64,000 nt of DNA from NCBI GenBank assembly GCA_900239685.1, contig OENT01000095.1:62001-126000 (forward strand), written 5' to 3'. The translations under genes and the position numbers were made by a program. The notes beneath the pieces were generated by a model. That model did not search any database. It was given only the letters and a program-made list of their open reading frames with translations, and had not been told where the DNA came from. This DNA is from Rotaria macrura. Lineage: Eukaryota; Rotifera; Eurotatoria; Philodinida; Philodinidae. Shown here piece after piece: positions 53,617 through 64,000 of this stretch (positions are counted from its first letter, which is position 1; each line of letters opens with the position of its first letter).

Positions 53617-56600
53617 ATATCTACAAATGATGAAATAAAAACAATATAATTACAATACACAATAGCTGATTACTCGGTTTATCGATGCGAAAGATCGAAT
53701 AGCTTTCGTACCAATAAAAATTCATTCTTTTGTTAATGAACGTTCTCTAATCATTTTACAGTAGAATGTTTGATAGAATGAAGAAGCGTTGATCGCTCGT
53801 ACTAATGATTGAACGGACCAACTGATAGAAAGTTTATTAGAAAGTATGTGTCATTTTTCAAATGGGATAAGCAAACATTTCTCATATATACGAATAGAGA
53901 GTGACTCGATCAACTACATGGAAACGCAAGAAATTGACGACAGACCGAATAGAAGCATAGAAACCGATGTTCAAATAAAAAACATCTAGTTTCTTGCGTT
54001 TTTTTTTACAGATATGTGTATATTTTGTGTCGAAAGGCAGCTCTTACTACTGCTAAGTTTTTTGCACACAAATGATTATATCAAATGAAAGCATGCGATA
54101 TAGTTGAGAATGTGATGTCCTGTGAATCAGGAGGAAGAGCAGCCGATCTCATGCTGAAACGATAGGGGAAAATTCATAAGTAATTTGACTGTCTTGATAG
54201 AAACCATTCGATGATGGCAAGAAGAAAAAGATATATACATTTCTGCTACTTATCTTACCTTTCATTTCCTATACAAGAGGAGTACTCTGAGAAGAAAAAG
54301 TTCTTCTTACACATCCTGCCTTTGACGATGATAATAATAATGATGCTTCTCTTTGTCAATGTTGTCGAGTATGCATGCTCGCTCTCATTTCTATTTCTGT
54401 TCGTACTCCAAAATAAGGGCACTACTAGTACGCAACTTTTAGTTGTTCGTCGTTTTATTTCCGATTCAGATCTATGCAAATATCTAATAGTCAAACCTTA
54501 GAATAGTTTATTTACTCTGGTATCAGCTTGATATCTCAATTTTGTATCTCATATTAGTTCTTTTTTCTGTGGAAGAAAAAGAAGGAAATACTTCTGTCTC
54601 GGATTAAAGGACAACTAAATTATTTTTTGCTTTCTGACAGAATAATCATCAGGCGAAATTGAAAAAAATTGACCTGATGCAGGAAACAATGCCATACAGA
54701 AGCATGCGTGCATACAACACATAGAAACACGCAAACGCATAAAAATCTTGTTGAGCAACATGGGTTAGTGTTGCTGTTTACTATTCAAGAACATCCTAAA
54801 TTTCGAAACAGAGAAAAAACTGAACTCATCCATCCATTCATATTGAACTCAAATTTTATCTTTGCATCATATTTTGTCCAACTAACTGTATTGATATACT
54901 ACGACGAAATTGTATGTGTTTTCATAAAATTTCTTCACATTTTATTTTGAATGTGTTAACAATTAGCGAACTATGCAATAAGAAACAAGCGGAACTACGC
55001 TCATAACTATACTTTTGACTGTGAATTTTTCTTGTGTTCTCTTGATATCATGTCTAATGAAGAATGATGCTGATAGATATTTTTGTCGAGTTCTACTTAT
55101 TCTAGTATGTTAATCGTAATCTATAAAAATAAAATATATTATCAAAATTAATGCATTTCTTTGTATGAAGAACGATGTAGTAAGCAAGACTCGATTAGAT
55201 CGGCAAGAGTCATATAACGAAATTCTACTTGTTAACTAAATTATTATACCTACTATCAGTCAACACTTGAAAAAGAATGTGCTATATGAAACAACTCGAT
55301 GGGAACTAGGATGAAGAACATTTTTGATGATTTTTTATTTTCAATTAATGTTGAAAGTTAATATGTGAGTCATTCTTTCTAGAAGAAAAAACGGGTCTCT
55401 TGGTTAATTATTTCCAAACGTTTCTCGCCTTGTTTGTATCTCAATGAAATGATTGAAACAGTTTCAAACAAACCATGTTTGATCGGTGAATCTTAGAGAA
55501 TCACATACAGTTTATTCGACTTTTATTTTCAACGTGAATTCAGTTTTATTATGAATATATATACATAGTTCTCGTATTAATGCAATTGTGTCAAAGCTGA
55601 ATTTCTATTTCCTTTGATGGAAGTTCAAAAGCTCGACAATCATTCAAAGAAGTTATTCTTCTACAATGATGATGCTCATTAATTTCAAGTATCACTTTAA
55701 TTTTGCACATAGCTAACATAGGACTGTGATTTAATCTCATTCATTCAAATCATGATTGTTGAAATTCTGTAACTCGTTTAAATAAATCTACAGATCACTC
55801 GTATTGTCACAATTGATCATAATACAACTTGCTAATCAGTTGAATAATAGTAGAAAACGACCTTCTAAACTTCTTCATATCCGTATTAGATGTTTTAATT
55901 GTGGATACTTCTAACAAACTAAAAACAAAACGATTGATTTAATGTTATATGTTGAACCGTTACATGTTACAGTTTGTGAAATCAGATTTTATCGATTTTC
56001 ACCTACTAGGAAAGCGCCTCAATTCTGTACGAATGCATCCCGTGTCATCTGACAAGGACGTTCGATTAATGTTGGAACATATGTGAAGGATAGTGAACCA
56101 TGGGAACTGGACACAATAAACTCGTCTACTGAGTCATTTCACGTAAATACAAGCTGAAAAACCAGACAGTAAACTTATCATCCATTTGAATAATAACCAA
56201 TGCAGTTCTAAACAGACTTCATCTATTGGCATTACAGTGTTTATTACGAATACTAACTTGTATTAAATCTTCGTCAATAAAAATTTGCTTCAAACACATC
56301 TTGATTAATCATAAAAAGTTCAACTTTTGCGCTAGACGTTGTCATGAAGTTGATGAACGCAGATCATATCCAAATCTGACTCAATACAAGCATCTATCGA
56401 TCTGCAACTTCTCTAGCAATTTTCTTCGTATTGCTACACTGCTAAAAAATGACTAGGGTATCCGTAGTCATAATCCAAGTTCATTTCACCTCTATCAACA
56501 GTATTGTCACAAACATTGTCGGACTTAGATATGATGAGCCGTTCAAAATAGTAGAATTTTGCAGGCCATCCGTCTAGTTCAAGTAAGAACAATTCTTCTG

Positions 56601-57095
56601 GGACAATTACGATACATGATCAGCAATGCAATGCATTTAACTGTGAAGAACTCGAATTAAGTCTTGTTCGAACTTGCTAACTTTCGAGAAATTTGTTCTT
56701 GCCCTAAACATGATTAGAAATCACATCTGAGAAAATGAAAATCATTTGACAAAAACGCGAGCATTTCATATTCGTTTGCAAAATTACGTAAGTATACATA
56801 TCTATTATGTGCAGAAATGAGCGTGGAAGTGCACTTTCTAGACGAATGATTCCTAGTATGATTTTTTTCAAAATATTCATCTTTTCATTGTTACCAAAAC
56901 AAAAACGTCAAAATTATATTGGCCAGTTCTGTTGGATTTTTTTCACATACTCCCATTCGTACTAATCTTTAAAGCTCATCACTGTTGCTCGGCTGCAAAC
57001 TTTTCTTCTGTGTACATTAATTTCATCATGTGGTGTGTTGACTGCATTCTTTCGTTTTTTTTTTCTTCATCGCATAGGATAGAAGTTGCGTAAAA
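53617..57095. other. Intergenic DNA between divergent GPCR and TBATA genes
   Basis: About 3.5 kb of AT-rich DNA with no gene recognised on either strand. Both neighbours are transcribed away from it, so promoters for both should lie here. Upstream of TBATA a T-rich tract ends in GCATAG, 18 nt before the ATG, a possible splice or leader acceptor. Confidence 0.45.
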
Positions 57096-58677
57096 ATGGA
57101 TACTGATATGGACCGATCACGTTTACAAACAGCAAATCGCTTTGGACAATTATCAAAAAATATGTTCTTTGCACGACATGTTCCTCAGCCGAAATATTTA
57201 AAGTTCATTACAGGTAATTAAGTAATTTGCATCGGATGATTGTGTTCATGTAAATTAAGTAATTAAGGAACTGCTGGTGTCAAAGTATGTCATGTACGAG
57301 ACGATATGGAGCATTTGCCACCAAATCCAACAGGTGATTTAGCTAAGTCACTGCTATCTGACCCACGCTTTACTATTGAGTTCCCACCGAATTCATATAA
57401 TGAGGCTTTGCTTCGATCTTACGCAGAAAAAATTCATCCAAAAAAACGACGAGAACGATTCCTTCCTCCAATACGTGGTTGGAATGCATCCGGAACGGTA
57501 TGTTGCGTATTTTCCTTCTTCTTTTGTATATCATATTCTTAATACAACAATAAGATACTTTTATATTTAAAGGTAGGTATGTATCATACGGAATAAGAAT
57601 AGCATGTTTCTCTTATGTCAACTTAGTTGATGATATTGGTAATTGGCGACGTGAACTATCACGTATTGCTGAAATGGTTGGCTTGGTTACAGTCGACGAA
57701 TTATCTGAGATGGAACATAAAAAAGAGTCACCATCATCACCAATTCGAAAGACGCCATTGAAATCAGCCAATGGCGAATACAGTCAACGAACGGGTCGAT
57801 GGAATGAAACACCAAAAACGAGCCGTGGTCGATCGGCTCGAGGACGAACACCACTTTCAGCTATTTTACCTACGCATCTATTTTGTGTTGATGAACAAGA
57901 ACGAGAGATGTGGGTAAGATTACAAGGTTTCTTGTTCTCTTTTTGTTTTTCTCAAAAGAAGAAAACAAATCATACTTCTATTTAATATGTTTTAGATGCT
58001 TCAAGTACTTTGTCAAATTCTAAAAACTGAAGATGTTAATGAAGTACAATCGTGGCTTGTCTCATCAAATTCACAAGGTTTGTTTTAGTGCCTCTAATAA
58101 CTTTCATATGAAACTCATCAAAAAAAAAATATATATATATATATGTATATTTGTAATTATATGTTGTTCTTTTTTATTAGAAAAGGACGCTGTACGTCAA
58201 TTACTCACATCAGCGATTAAAGGACTTGAAGAAAGTGGTCGTATTCAACCAACTGCTTATTATAATGATAATACGAAATCTATTCAAGACAGTCTGGATA
58301 CATTTGGCTCCATAATGAGTAATAAGTAATCAAATTCTTATAGTATAAATTATTTTTCAAAATTATTCATATTTAGATTTCCGACAGTAGCTTCAAATGA
58401 ATCTTTATCTTCAAGTAATGAAAATATAACAAAACCTAGTTCTCGTCCTCGAACAGCTCCCCAAGTATGCCCACCAACAAATGACTTTCAAAGTAAACCG
58501 AGTCGAATGATGCAGGGAAATCTTGAACCAATAGATGAAGAAAAAAATACAAAAGCAGCTGTAACTCAACCAACGAAAGTCGATGGCAATCGTGATATAC
58601 AAGTTCTGACGTTAAATGATGATGGACATAGTTCTGAAGAATTGCCAAACAGAGAAACAGATGACGCACCATTCTAA
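57096..58677 (+). CDS. TBATA: TBATA/SPATIAL-family protein
   Basis: TBATA (thymus, brain and testes associated) is a poorly understood animal protein expressed in tissues including testis. Exons: 57096-57213, 57268-57497, a microexon ending 57576, 57627-57913, 57996-58077, 58181-58325, 58377-58677. Length is 388 or 394 residues depending on the microexon. Conserved blocks: RFGQLSKNMFFARHVPQPK (near residue 15; vertebrate FGRLS..SFFSRHHPHP), VCHVRDD, NWRRELSRIAEMVGLVT, SQRTGRW, and MLQVLCQILKTEDVNEVQSW with EKDAVRQLLTSAIKGL near the C-terminal third. A Ser/Thr/Asn-rich tail follows. Exons 2 and 4 cannot be joined directly in frame: the DDIGNWRRE frame needs one extra base mod 3, which the microexon supplies. 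An AATAAA lies at 58731. Confidence 0.9.
57555..57576 (+). other. Microexon of TBATA: 4 nt (57573-57576) or 22 nt (57555-57576)
   Basis: Between two short introns, the sequence ...AATAAG, then 18 nt, then AAAG, then GTAG, then GTATGT offers two acceptors before one strong donor. Using the second gives a 4-nt exon GTAG; using the first gives 22 nt without a stop. Both add one base mod 3 and restore the conserved frame after 57627. The downstream intron (57577-57626) is a typical 50 nt. Confidence 0.65.
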
Positions 58678-60208
58678 ATCATGTCTGTCATAAACGAATC
58701 ATTGAACTGAATCTTTTGATTACTTATTCGAATAAATGAGTGGCTTATTAAGAACTAGACGATTTATTTCTTTATTTTCGCTATTCTAACTAAATAAAGT
58801 TTTCAACAATAATATTCAAAAGTCACGATAATCGAAATTATCAACGAACACTTCTATGTCGAGTTGTCAGAGAGTGATACTATTCCAATGTAAACATAAA
58901 ATTCTAAGCTTCGATACATGAAACTAAAACAACCGAAGGTAGCTTCGAATGTTTCATGCCAGGAGAATATTCTTACCGTATATTTTTAGTCTTTACAAAT
59001 TCATTAATAGATATGAGATAGGAATTCAGGAGAGATATTAATATGAGTTGTTACAAATATGCAGTTTTTCATTCTATTTGAACAATGTCTATGCAACAAT
59101 TTGAATTGTATAGCAATGATTGTAGTGCATCTGTTCTAGTAATTATGTAGAATACGGGTAGGAATATCATTTATATACTGCTATTTTAAAATTCATTTGA
59201 GATCATGTTCTATTAAACATACATATTTGACCAATCATGTAATCATGTCATGATTACGGTGGATGTTTAATTGTTCGAGTTTTGTCCAGAGAGAGATAGA
59301 AAGATGTCACAGTATGAGCAACCGATTTTCTATCCATCTTAGATAAGAAAAACATTTTCACCGAATCAATCACCTGTGAATCAAGACTAAATGCATTATT
59401 TGGATTCAAACGACGTGTTGAATGTTTTGAAAGACGCATGTAGTCTTTCGACTTCATTACTATGACGATGTAGAATTTTTAAGCCAGTATCAAGATCCAC
59501 ATCAGTAGTATCAAATAAAACCGATATTCGAGCGACAATGGAACAATTAATTACAAGATAAGTTTTGTCAAAAAAAAGATTATCATAAAAACTTCGAGTC
59601 TTGCTTGTTTGTTTCGATCGTTTTTACAATAAGAAGATAAAATCTGTCGATTGATATAAATAACTTCCATGATATACCGTAAATAAAGATTTAGTTTAAA
59701 CCATGAATAACAACAAGATCTAAAGCATAGACGAAAATCGATTTAATTTCAAAAATCAGATTAGTGACGCTAGTTAAAGGGATTACGATATTCATTTAGA
59801 GAACATAGTAAAATTACAGGATCATGGCAACCATTAGCTACGAACCAAAGTTTTCTTTTCATCGATATAATTTTACATATCGTTTCGGTTGAAAATTTCA
59901 TTGATTTGTGCTCTTTTAATTAAAAAAAGTATTTTTTTTTCAGCCACTACAAATTCTGTCTTAGTAAAATCTTCTTTCAGAAATACTAAAGTATATTATT
60001 CTTGTTGTATATTTACAGTCGTTCCAGTGTAATTTCGTTGGAGAGACGCACAACAACGCCATCTGTTATTTACGGTTCAAACTGTAATTTGTCAAAATGT
60101 TACCATTCGTACATCTCCAAGAATATTTATTTAAATACATAGACAATCAAAAGAAAATAAAAAGAAACTCGCTGACGTGGATATCAAATTGATTGATTCA
60201 TTATAGAA
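58678..60208. other. Intergenic DNA between TBATA and PRRC1 genes
   Basis: It contains the TBATA poly(A) signal AATAAA (58731-58736). The rest is AT-rich. A minus-strand open frame of 67 codons at 59254-59457 was examined and not recognised. The sequence CATTATAG ends three bases before the PRRC1 ATG, so an acceptor stands almost on the start codon. Confidence 0.45.
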
Positions 60209-63200
60209 ATGGAAAATATTGCTCTTTCCGATTCCAATGATGATCTAGCAAATACGATTAGTGGATATAATGATCTCTCTCGAGTACCTCAGAGAATGTT
60301 TGCTGAACAACTTGTGACGTCTGAATTGCAGGATGCAGCTAACACAGATGTAACGAAAGGTAACCGAGAAATAGCCGTGACGACACTCCCCCTTCTATTT
60401 AAAAATACTTTCTCTCTATATTTTAAGCTTCGTTTATGAGCTCTGCGAGTACTCCATTTAAACCACTTTTCCCAGCACCCATGAATTCTACTCAAATTTC
60501 ATCAAGTGGTTCACCATTATTATTCCAACAGAAAACAAATACTGTACCAACATTAAATCCACTTCTTCAACCACCAACAGCAGCTTCACATTTATCGTCG
60601 TCATTGATTCAACCATCGCTTCGTCCGCCATCGATTTCAAGTGCGTTTCAATCACCACCATCAGCGTTCACTCCATTGAATCCTGCTAACACTCAATTCT
60701 CACCATCATCATTAATCCAACCAAAATTAACAATCGGCAATCAACAAATACCACATGTACCTGTATCGCAATTCGTTCCGTTTCCCATGCCAACAACACA
60801 AAGTTCAGAAACAACAAATATTCCACCAACCACGATCATATCACCACTGCAACCATTAACACAGGAGATTTCAATAAGCCAACAGAATATACCAATCGTC
60901 CCACCTTCCGTTTCAATACCTTCAACAACTATGAAAGATCTCAATTCATCAGTGCCTCCGCCACCTCCTTCTCAACAAACGGCCACATGTAAATGATTTT
61001 TTTTAGAAGTTAATTGAACATCTACGATGAGTTTTCTTTCAGCAGCACAGGTAAATCCTTACTCTGCTCGTGCTTCGTTAACAGAACGTATTTATCCAAG
61101 TATGCCAACGTCACAAGCTCCACTTCAACCACAACAATTGCCTCCACCAGTTAGCTTTCAACAACAAACTATACCACCACCGCCTAGCAATATTTTCGTT
61201 CCACCACCACCGGTTGCTGTTAGTTCAGCAATATCAAATGTTTTTCCAGGGTAAGCATGGCATTATTGAATGACCAAGAAAAAAAAAGAATACCATCTTT
61301 TCTTTTATCTTTGAGAGCTGATACAAATATTTACAATCCACCTTATCAACAACCAGGTTTGAAAATTGAAAAAAATTGAAAATTTTATTCATCTAAAACG
61401 AACTATTTTTGTCAGCAGCTGAACCTAATCCGACACCATGGACAAATTATCCAACAGAAACATATGACCAACAGCAAAATGATCCATCATCAGTAAATCC
61501 TACTGGTCTTTGGGGTTGGTTCAGCAATAATAAAATGTTGGCTACTGTTGTCGAAAAAGCGAAGGTAATCATGAATTCGTGTTTTCTTTTTGTTGAGTTG
61601 ATTCTTTTCGAAAATTTTTCTAGCATAAGAAACGACAAGAAATAAAATTTCTTGGTCACATCACCGAAATATTTTAAAAGTAGCATGCCTATCAGATCTA
61701 CTGACGCACTAATAAAATCGATTATCATATTGATAGTCATCATTGTTTTGTCATGATTTTATTCAGTGATTTTTAAAGATTTCGAAAACTAAGTTCTATT
61801 AATATTACGAATAGTCCATATAACTGCACATCGAGTAACGGATGATATTCTTTTGAAATTCTGTACAATCTTATAAAATATTCTTCGATTTCAGTCTGTA
61901 TTCGTTATTATTTATAGACAATACGAAATTTATTTCGTTAGAGTTCATAGTCGATTTTTTATCGACTGAATCAGGTACTAGAGTAAATTCAACGAAATAT
62001 TTCCATCGAAGAAAATCATTTTCAACAAGAACTGTAGAATTTTTTTTCAGGAACTCCTATGATCATCGTTTTAGTACGTCCAATGGAAAATAGATTTTTG
62101 AACTTTTCATGAAATTGATTGTGTCATCCAAATCTCTGTCTGTTTTATATACGAAAAGCTAATACTCGTATGTGCAAGACTCTGAAAAGTTGTAAGTACT
62201 TCTAATTCTGTAGTTAGTTTGCTCTTACAAGTTGGATCATAGTTGTTTGTACTCTTGTCTATTAATTTTGTTATTCATTCTATTCATTGGGATTTTTTAA
62301 CTTCTCTCGAAAGTCGTTTATAACACATGGTTGAAAAAAATAACTCGATTAAAATATTATTTAACAGATAAAATTTTCTTTTATAATTCATCTTCACGTT
62401 TCTGATTACTCTTCAATCATAACACAGCCATTTGAGACTATAGCAATTATTAGAAAGCATGGATGACTACACAATCCAGATGAGATTCATCGGAAAACTA
62501 AGAATAGGATGTTGTATGAGATCGAATCGTTTCGTAGTGTTTAAACGAAACGATGTTTATTTTTTTCTCCAATGATCTTTTGCAACGTACACTGGCAATG
62601 TAGTTCGGGAGAATCATGATATCTTGCATAGAAAGAAAAGTTCATTCGAATCAGTACGTTCATTTTTGAGCTTAAATAATATTGATTCTCGACAAACAAA
62701 GAATTGTTGTGATTTGCTTTACAAATAAATCGAAACACGTTGAAACATTGACAAAGAGCCAAATATGAAAGACGTTTTGTGTTAGATGTCCTAGCGTGTT
62801 TTTGAAAAATATTTTCCAGACATAGTTAATCGAAATATAATATTCCGGGAAAATTCTTGTTTTAATTGTAACAAATGAGTATTAGTTTAAGTCTATGGCA
62901 ACGTATGATCAAATATATTCGTTTAAAAGATTTGATTTGATTTCTTGAGTTTGTTGATCTAGAAAAAGGCTTCGATCGACCATAGGAGATATCAAAGAAT
63001 TTCCATGCCATGAATAAATCCATCGATATAATAAAACGTAAAATGAATAGATTTGCCATCTTCGAATCTGACTTAGTTTTTACTCATGTTGCGCTGTGTT
63101 TTTTCTTTTGACGTGTTTTACTTCATTTCATTGTTCAAATAGTTCGTATTGATACTTACATACAATTTCGATAGTCAATATAGATGAAAGAATACCATCT

Positions 63201-64000
63201 TGAATTCTTCTATGAATATAATCAGATAATACCTGAAAAGACACGTATTGAATTGTTGCATTTTACTCTATTAGACTGGTCTTGAAACAGTTATAACAAC
63301 AGTTGATCCTCAAATGAAACAGTATATTCGTACGTATTAATTTATTTTAGAGTATTGAAAAACATTTTTATTTAATTCTTAGAACCGGGACATGAAGTTA
63401 ACATAGTAGTTACATCAGCTAAAGATGTTAAACTAACACCTGTACGTGATGCATTCACACATGTATTTGGTAGAGCAACAACACAAGGAATCGTAAGTTT
63501 CTCTAAATGGAATTCTACTTGTTTGGTCCTTATATAAAACTTGTGTAGGGTGTTCAATCGAATGTTGCTCCACAGCCGGTAGGTTTTGAAGCTGGTTTTA
63601 AAGGTATGCTTCTCTATTGCTCAGGAATTTTCTTCCTAGAAACAAAAAAAGCATGAAACATTTCTTTACTAGGCGCTCAACAACGTATTGAAAATCTTCG
63701 TCGTCAAAATGTTGTACGATCAGATCAGTGCGTGGTTTCTATTGAAAACTTTATTGCTGAACTTGTTCCAGATATGTATTTTGATCTCGGCTATGTTCTT
63801 TTATCTGATCCCTTGAATTCTATTGAATTACATCTATTTACTCAAGCTATACCTGTACCCATTGAATATGTTTATCAAGCACGTGATCGTACACCAGCAG
63901 ATTATCCATTGAAATGGAGTGGTTATATGGTAACAATAGGTGAAATCCTTCATTCTCAATTACCATTTGTTAATCCTGAAGATTGGCATGAAATTATGAG
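60209..64000 (+). CDS. PRRC1: PRRC1 (proline-rich coiled-coil protein 1), 3' end beyond window
   Basis: PRRC1 is a Golgi/ER-exit-site associated protein, implicated in vertebrates in COPII dynamics and protein kinase A regulation. Exons: 60209-60359, 60428-60988, 61043-61250, 61316-61356, 61416-61564, 63275-63329, 63383-63492, 63549-63603, 63673 to beyond 64000. The N-terminal 300 residues are Pro/Gln/Ser-rich, low complexity, with PPPPPP-type runs. The conserved C-terminal domain begins at NKMLATVVEKAK and continues HEVNIVVTSAKDVKLTPVRD, NVAPQPVGFEAGFKGAQQRI, SIENFIAELVPDMYFDLG, PLKWSGYMVTIGE and DWHEIM, where the window ends. It shares the fold of inosine/xanthosine triphosphatase-type proteins, but that relation is from family knowledge. 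The acceptor at 61315 was shifted three... bases upstream of the nearest later AG because the other choice creates a stop. A 1,710-nt intron separates the proline-rich and conserved parts. Confidence 0.94.

Noticed and set aside
58411..58672. Minus-strand open frames under the TBATA last exon
   Set aside because: They are antisense shadows of the in-frame C-terminal exon and show no recognisable protein features.
59254..59457. 67-codon minus-strand open frame between TBATA and PRRC1
   Set aside because: The amino-acid composition looks protein-like, but I recognise no family and see no adjoining exons.

Overview
The window is animal nuclear DNA: AT-rich, with protein-coding genes broken by many GT-AG introns. 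Most introns are 50-70 nt; a minority run from 0.8 to 4.7 kb. All recognisable products are metazoan families (formin, RasGRF, phospholipase B1, NEDD4-type HECT ligase, TSPO, class A peptide GPCR, TBATA, PRRC1). The very short introns, low GC, abundant small DNA-transposon remnants and a decayed Helitron-type helicase fit a bdelloid rotifer (Rotaria/Adineta-like). That assignment is an inference from style and was not tested by a database search.

Layout, left to right. 4295-6682 (+) is the 3' end of a formin of the FMNL/FRL group; its 5' part lies outside the window. 9518-28802 (+) is a complete Ras guanine-nucleotide exchange factor of the RasGRF type with about 30 exons and PH, IQ, DH, PH, REM and CDC25 regions. 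Its long introns carry a hairpin MITE and a cluster of CpG-rich foldback elements. 30770-31075 (-) is a small two-EF-hand protein. 33650-35447 (+) is a membrane-anchored phospholipase-B1-like protein whose catalytic serine and oxyanion-hole residues are replaced, so it looks like a pseudoenzyme. 35775-40305 is transposon-rich: a second foldback MITE, a decayed PIF1/Helitron helicase on the minus strand, and two more CpG-rich elements. 40306-47499 (+) is a complete NEDD4-family ubiquitin ligase (C2, three WW, HECT; 19 exons). 48202-48897 and 49010-49677 (+) are two tandem TSPO genes only 112 bp apart. 51460-53616 (-) is a rhodopsin-like peptide GPCR in four exons. 57096-58677 (+) is a TBATA/SPATIAL homologue. 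60209 to the window end (+) is PRRC1, cut by the window edge.

The genes do not form one pathway. They are independent housekeeping, signalling and ciliary/secretory genes. The most unusual content is (i) the apparently inactive but intact phospholipase B, (ii) several small palindromic elements with CCCAGG...CCTGGG ends built from TACGG/CCGTA words, next to two other ACCG/CGGT-rich element types, and (iii) splicing curiosities: a 4- or 22-nt microexon, a GC-AG intron, a stop-free 60-nt intron, and a catalytic cysteine codon split by an intron.

Exon borders were derived by hand from reading frame, GT/AG signals and remembered family sequence. Individual borders may be off by a few bases, but every complete model closes in frame.
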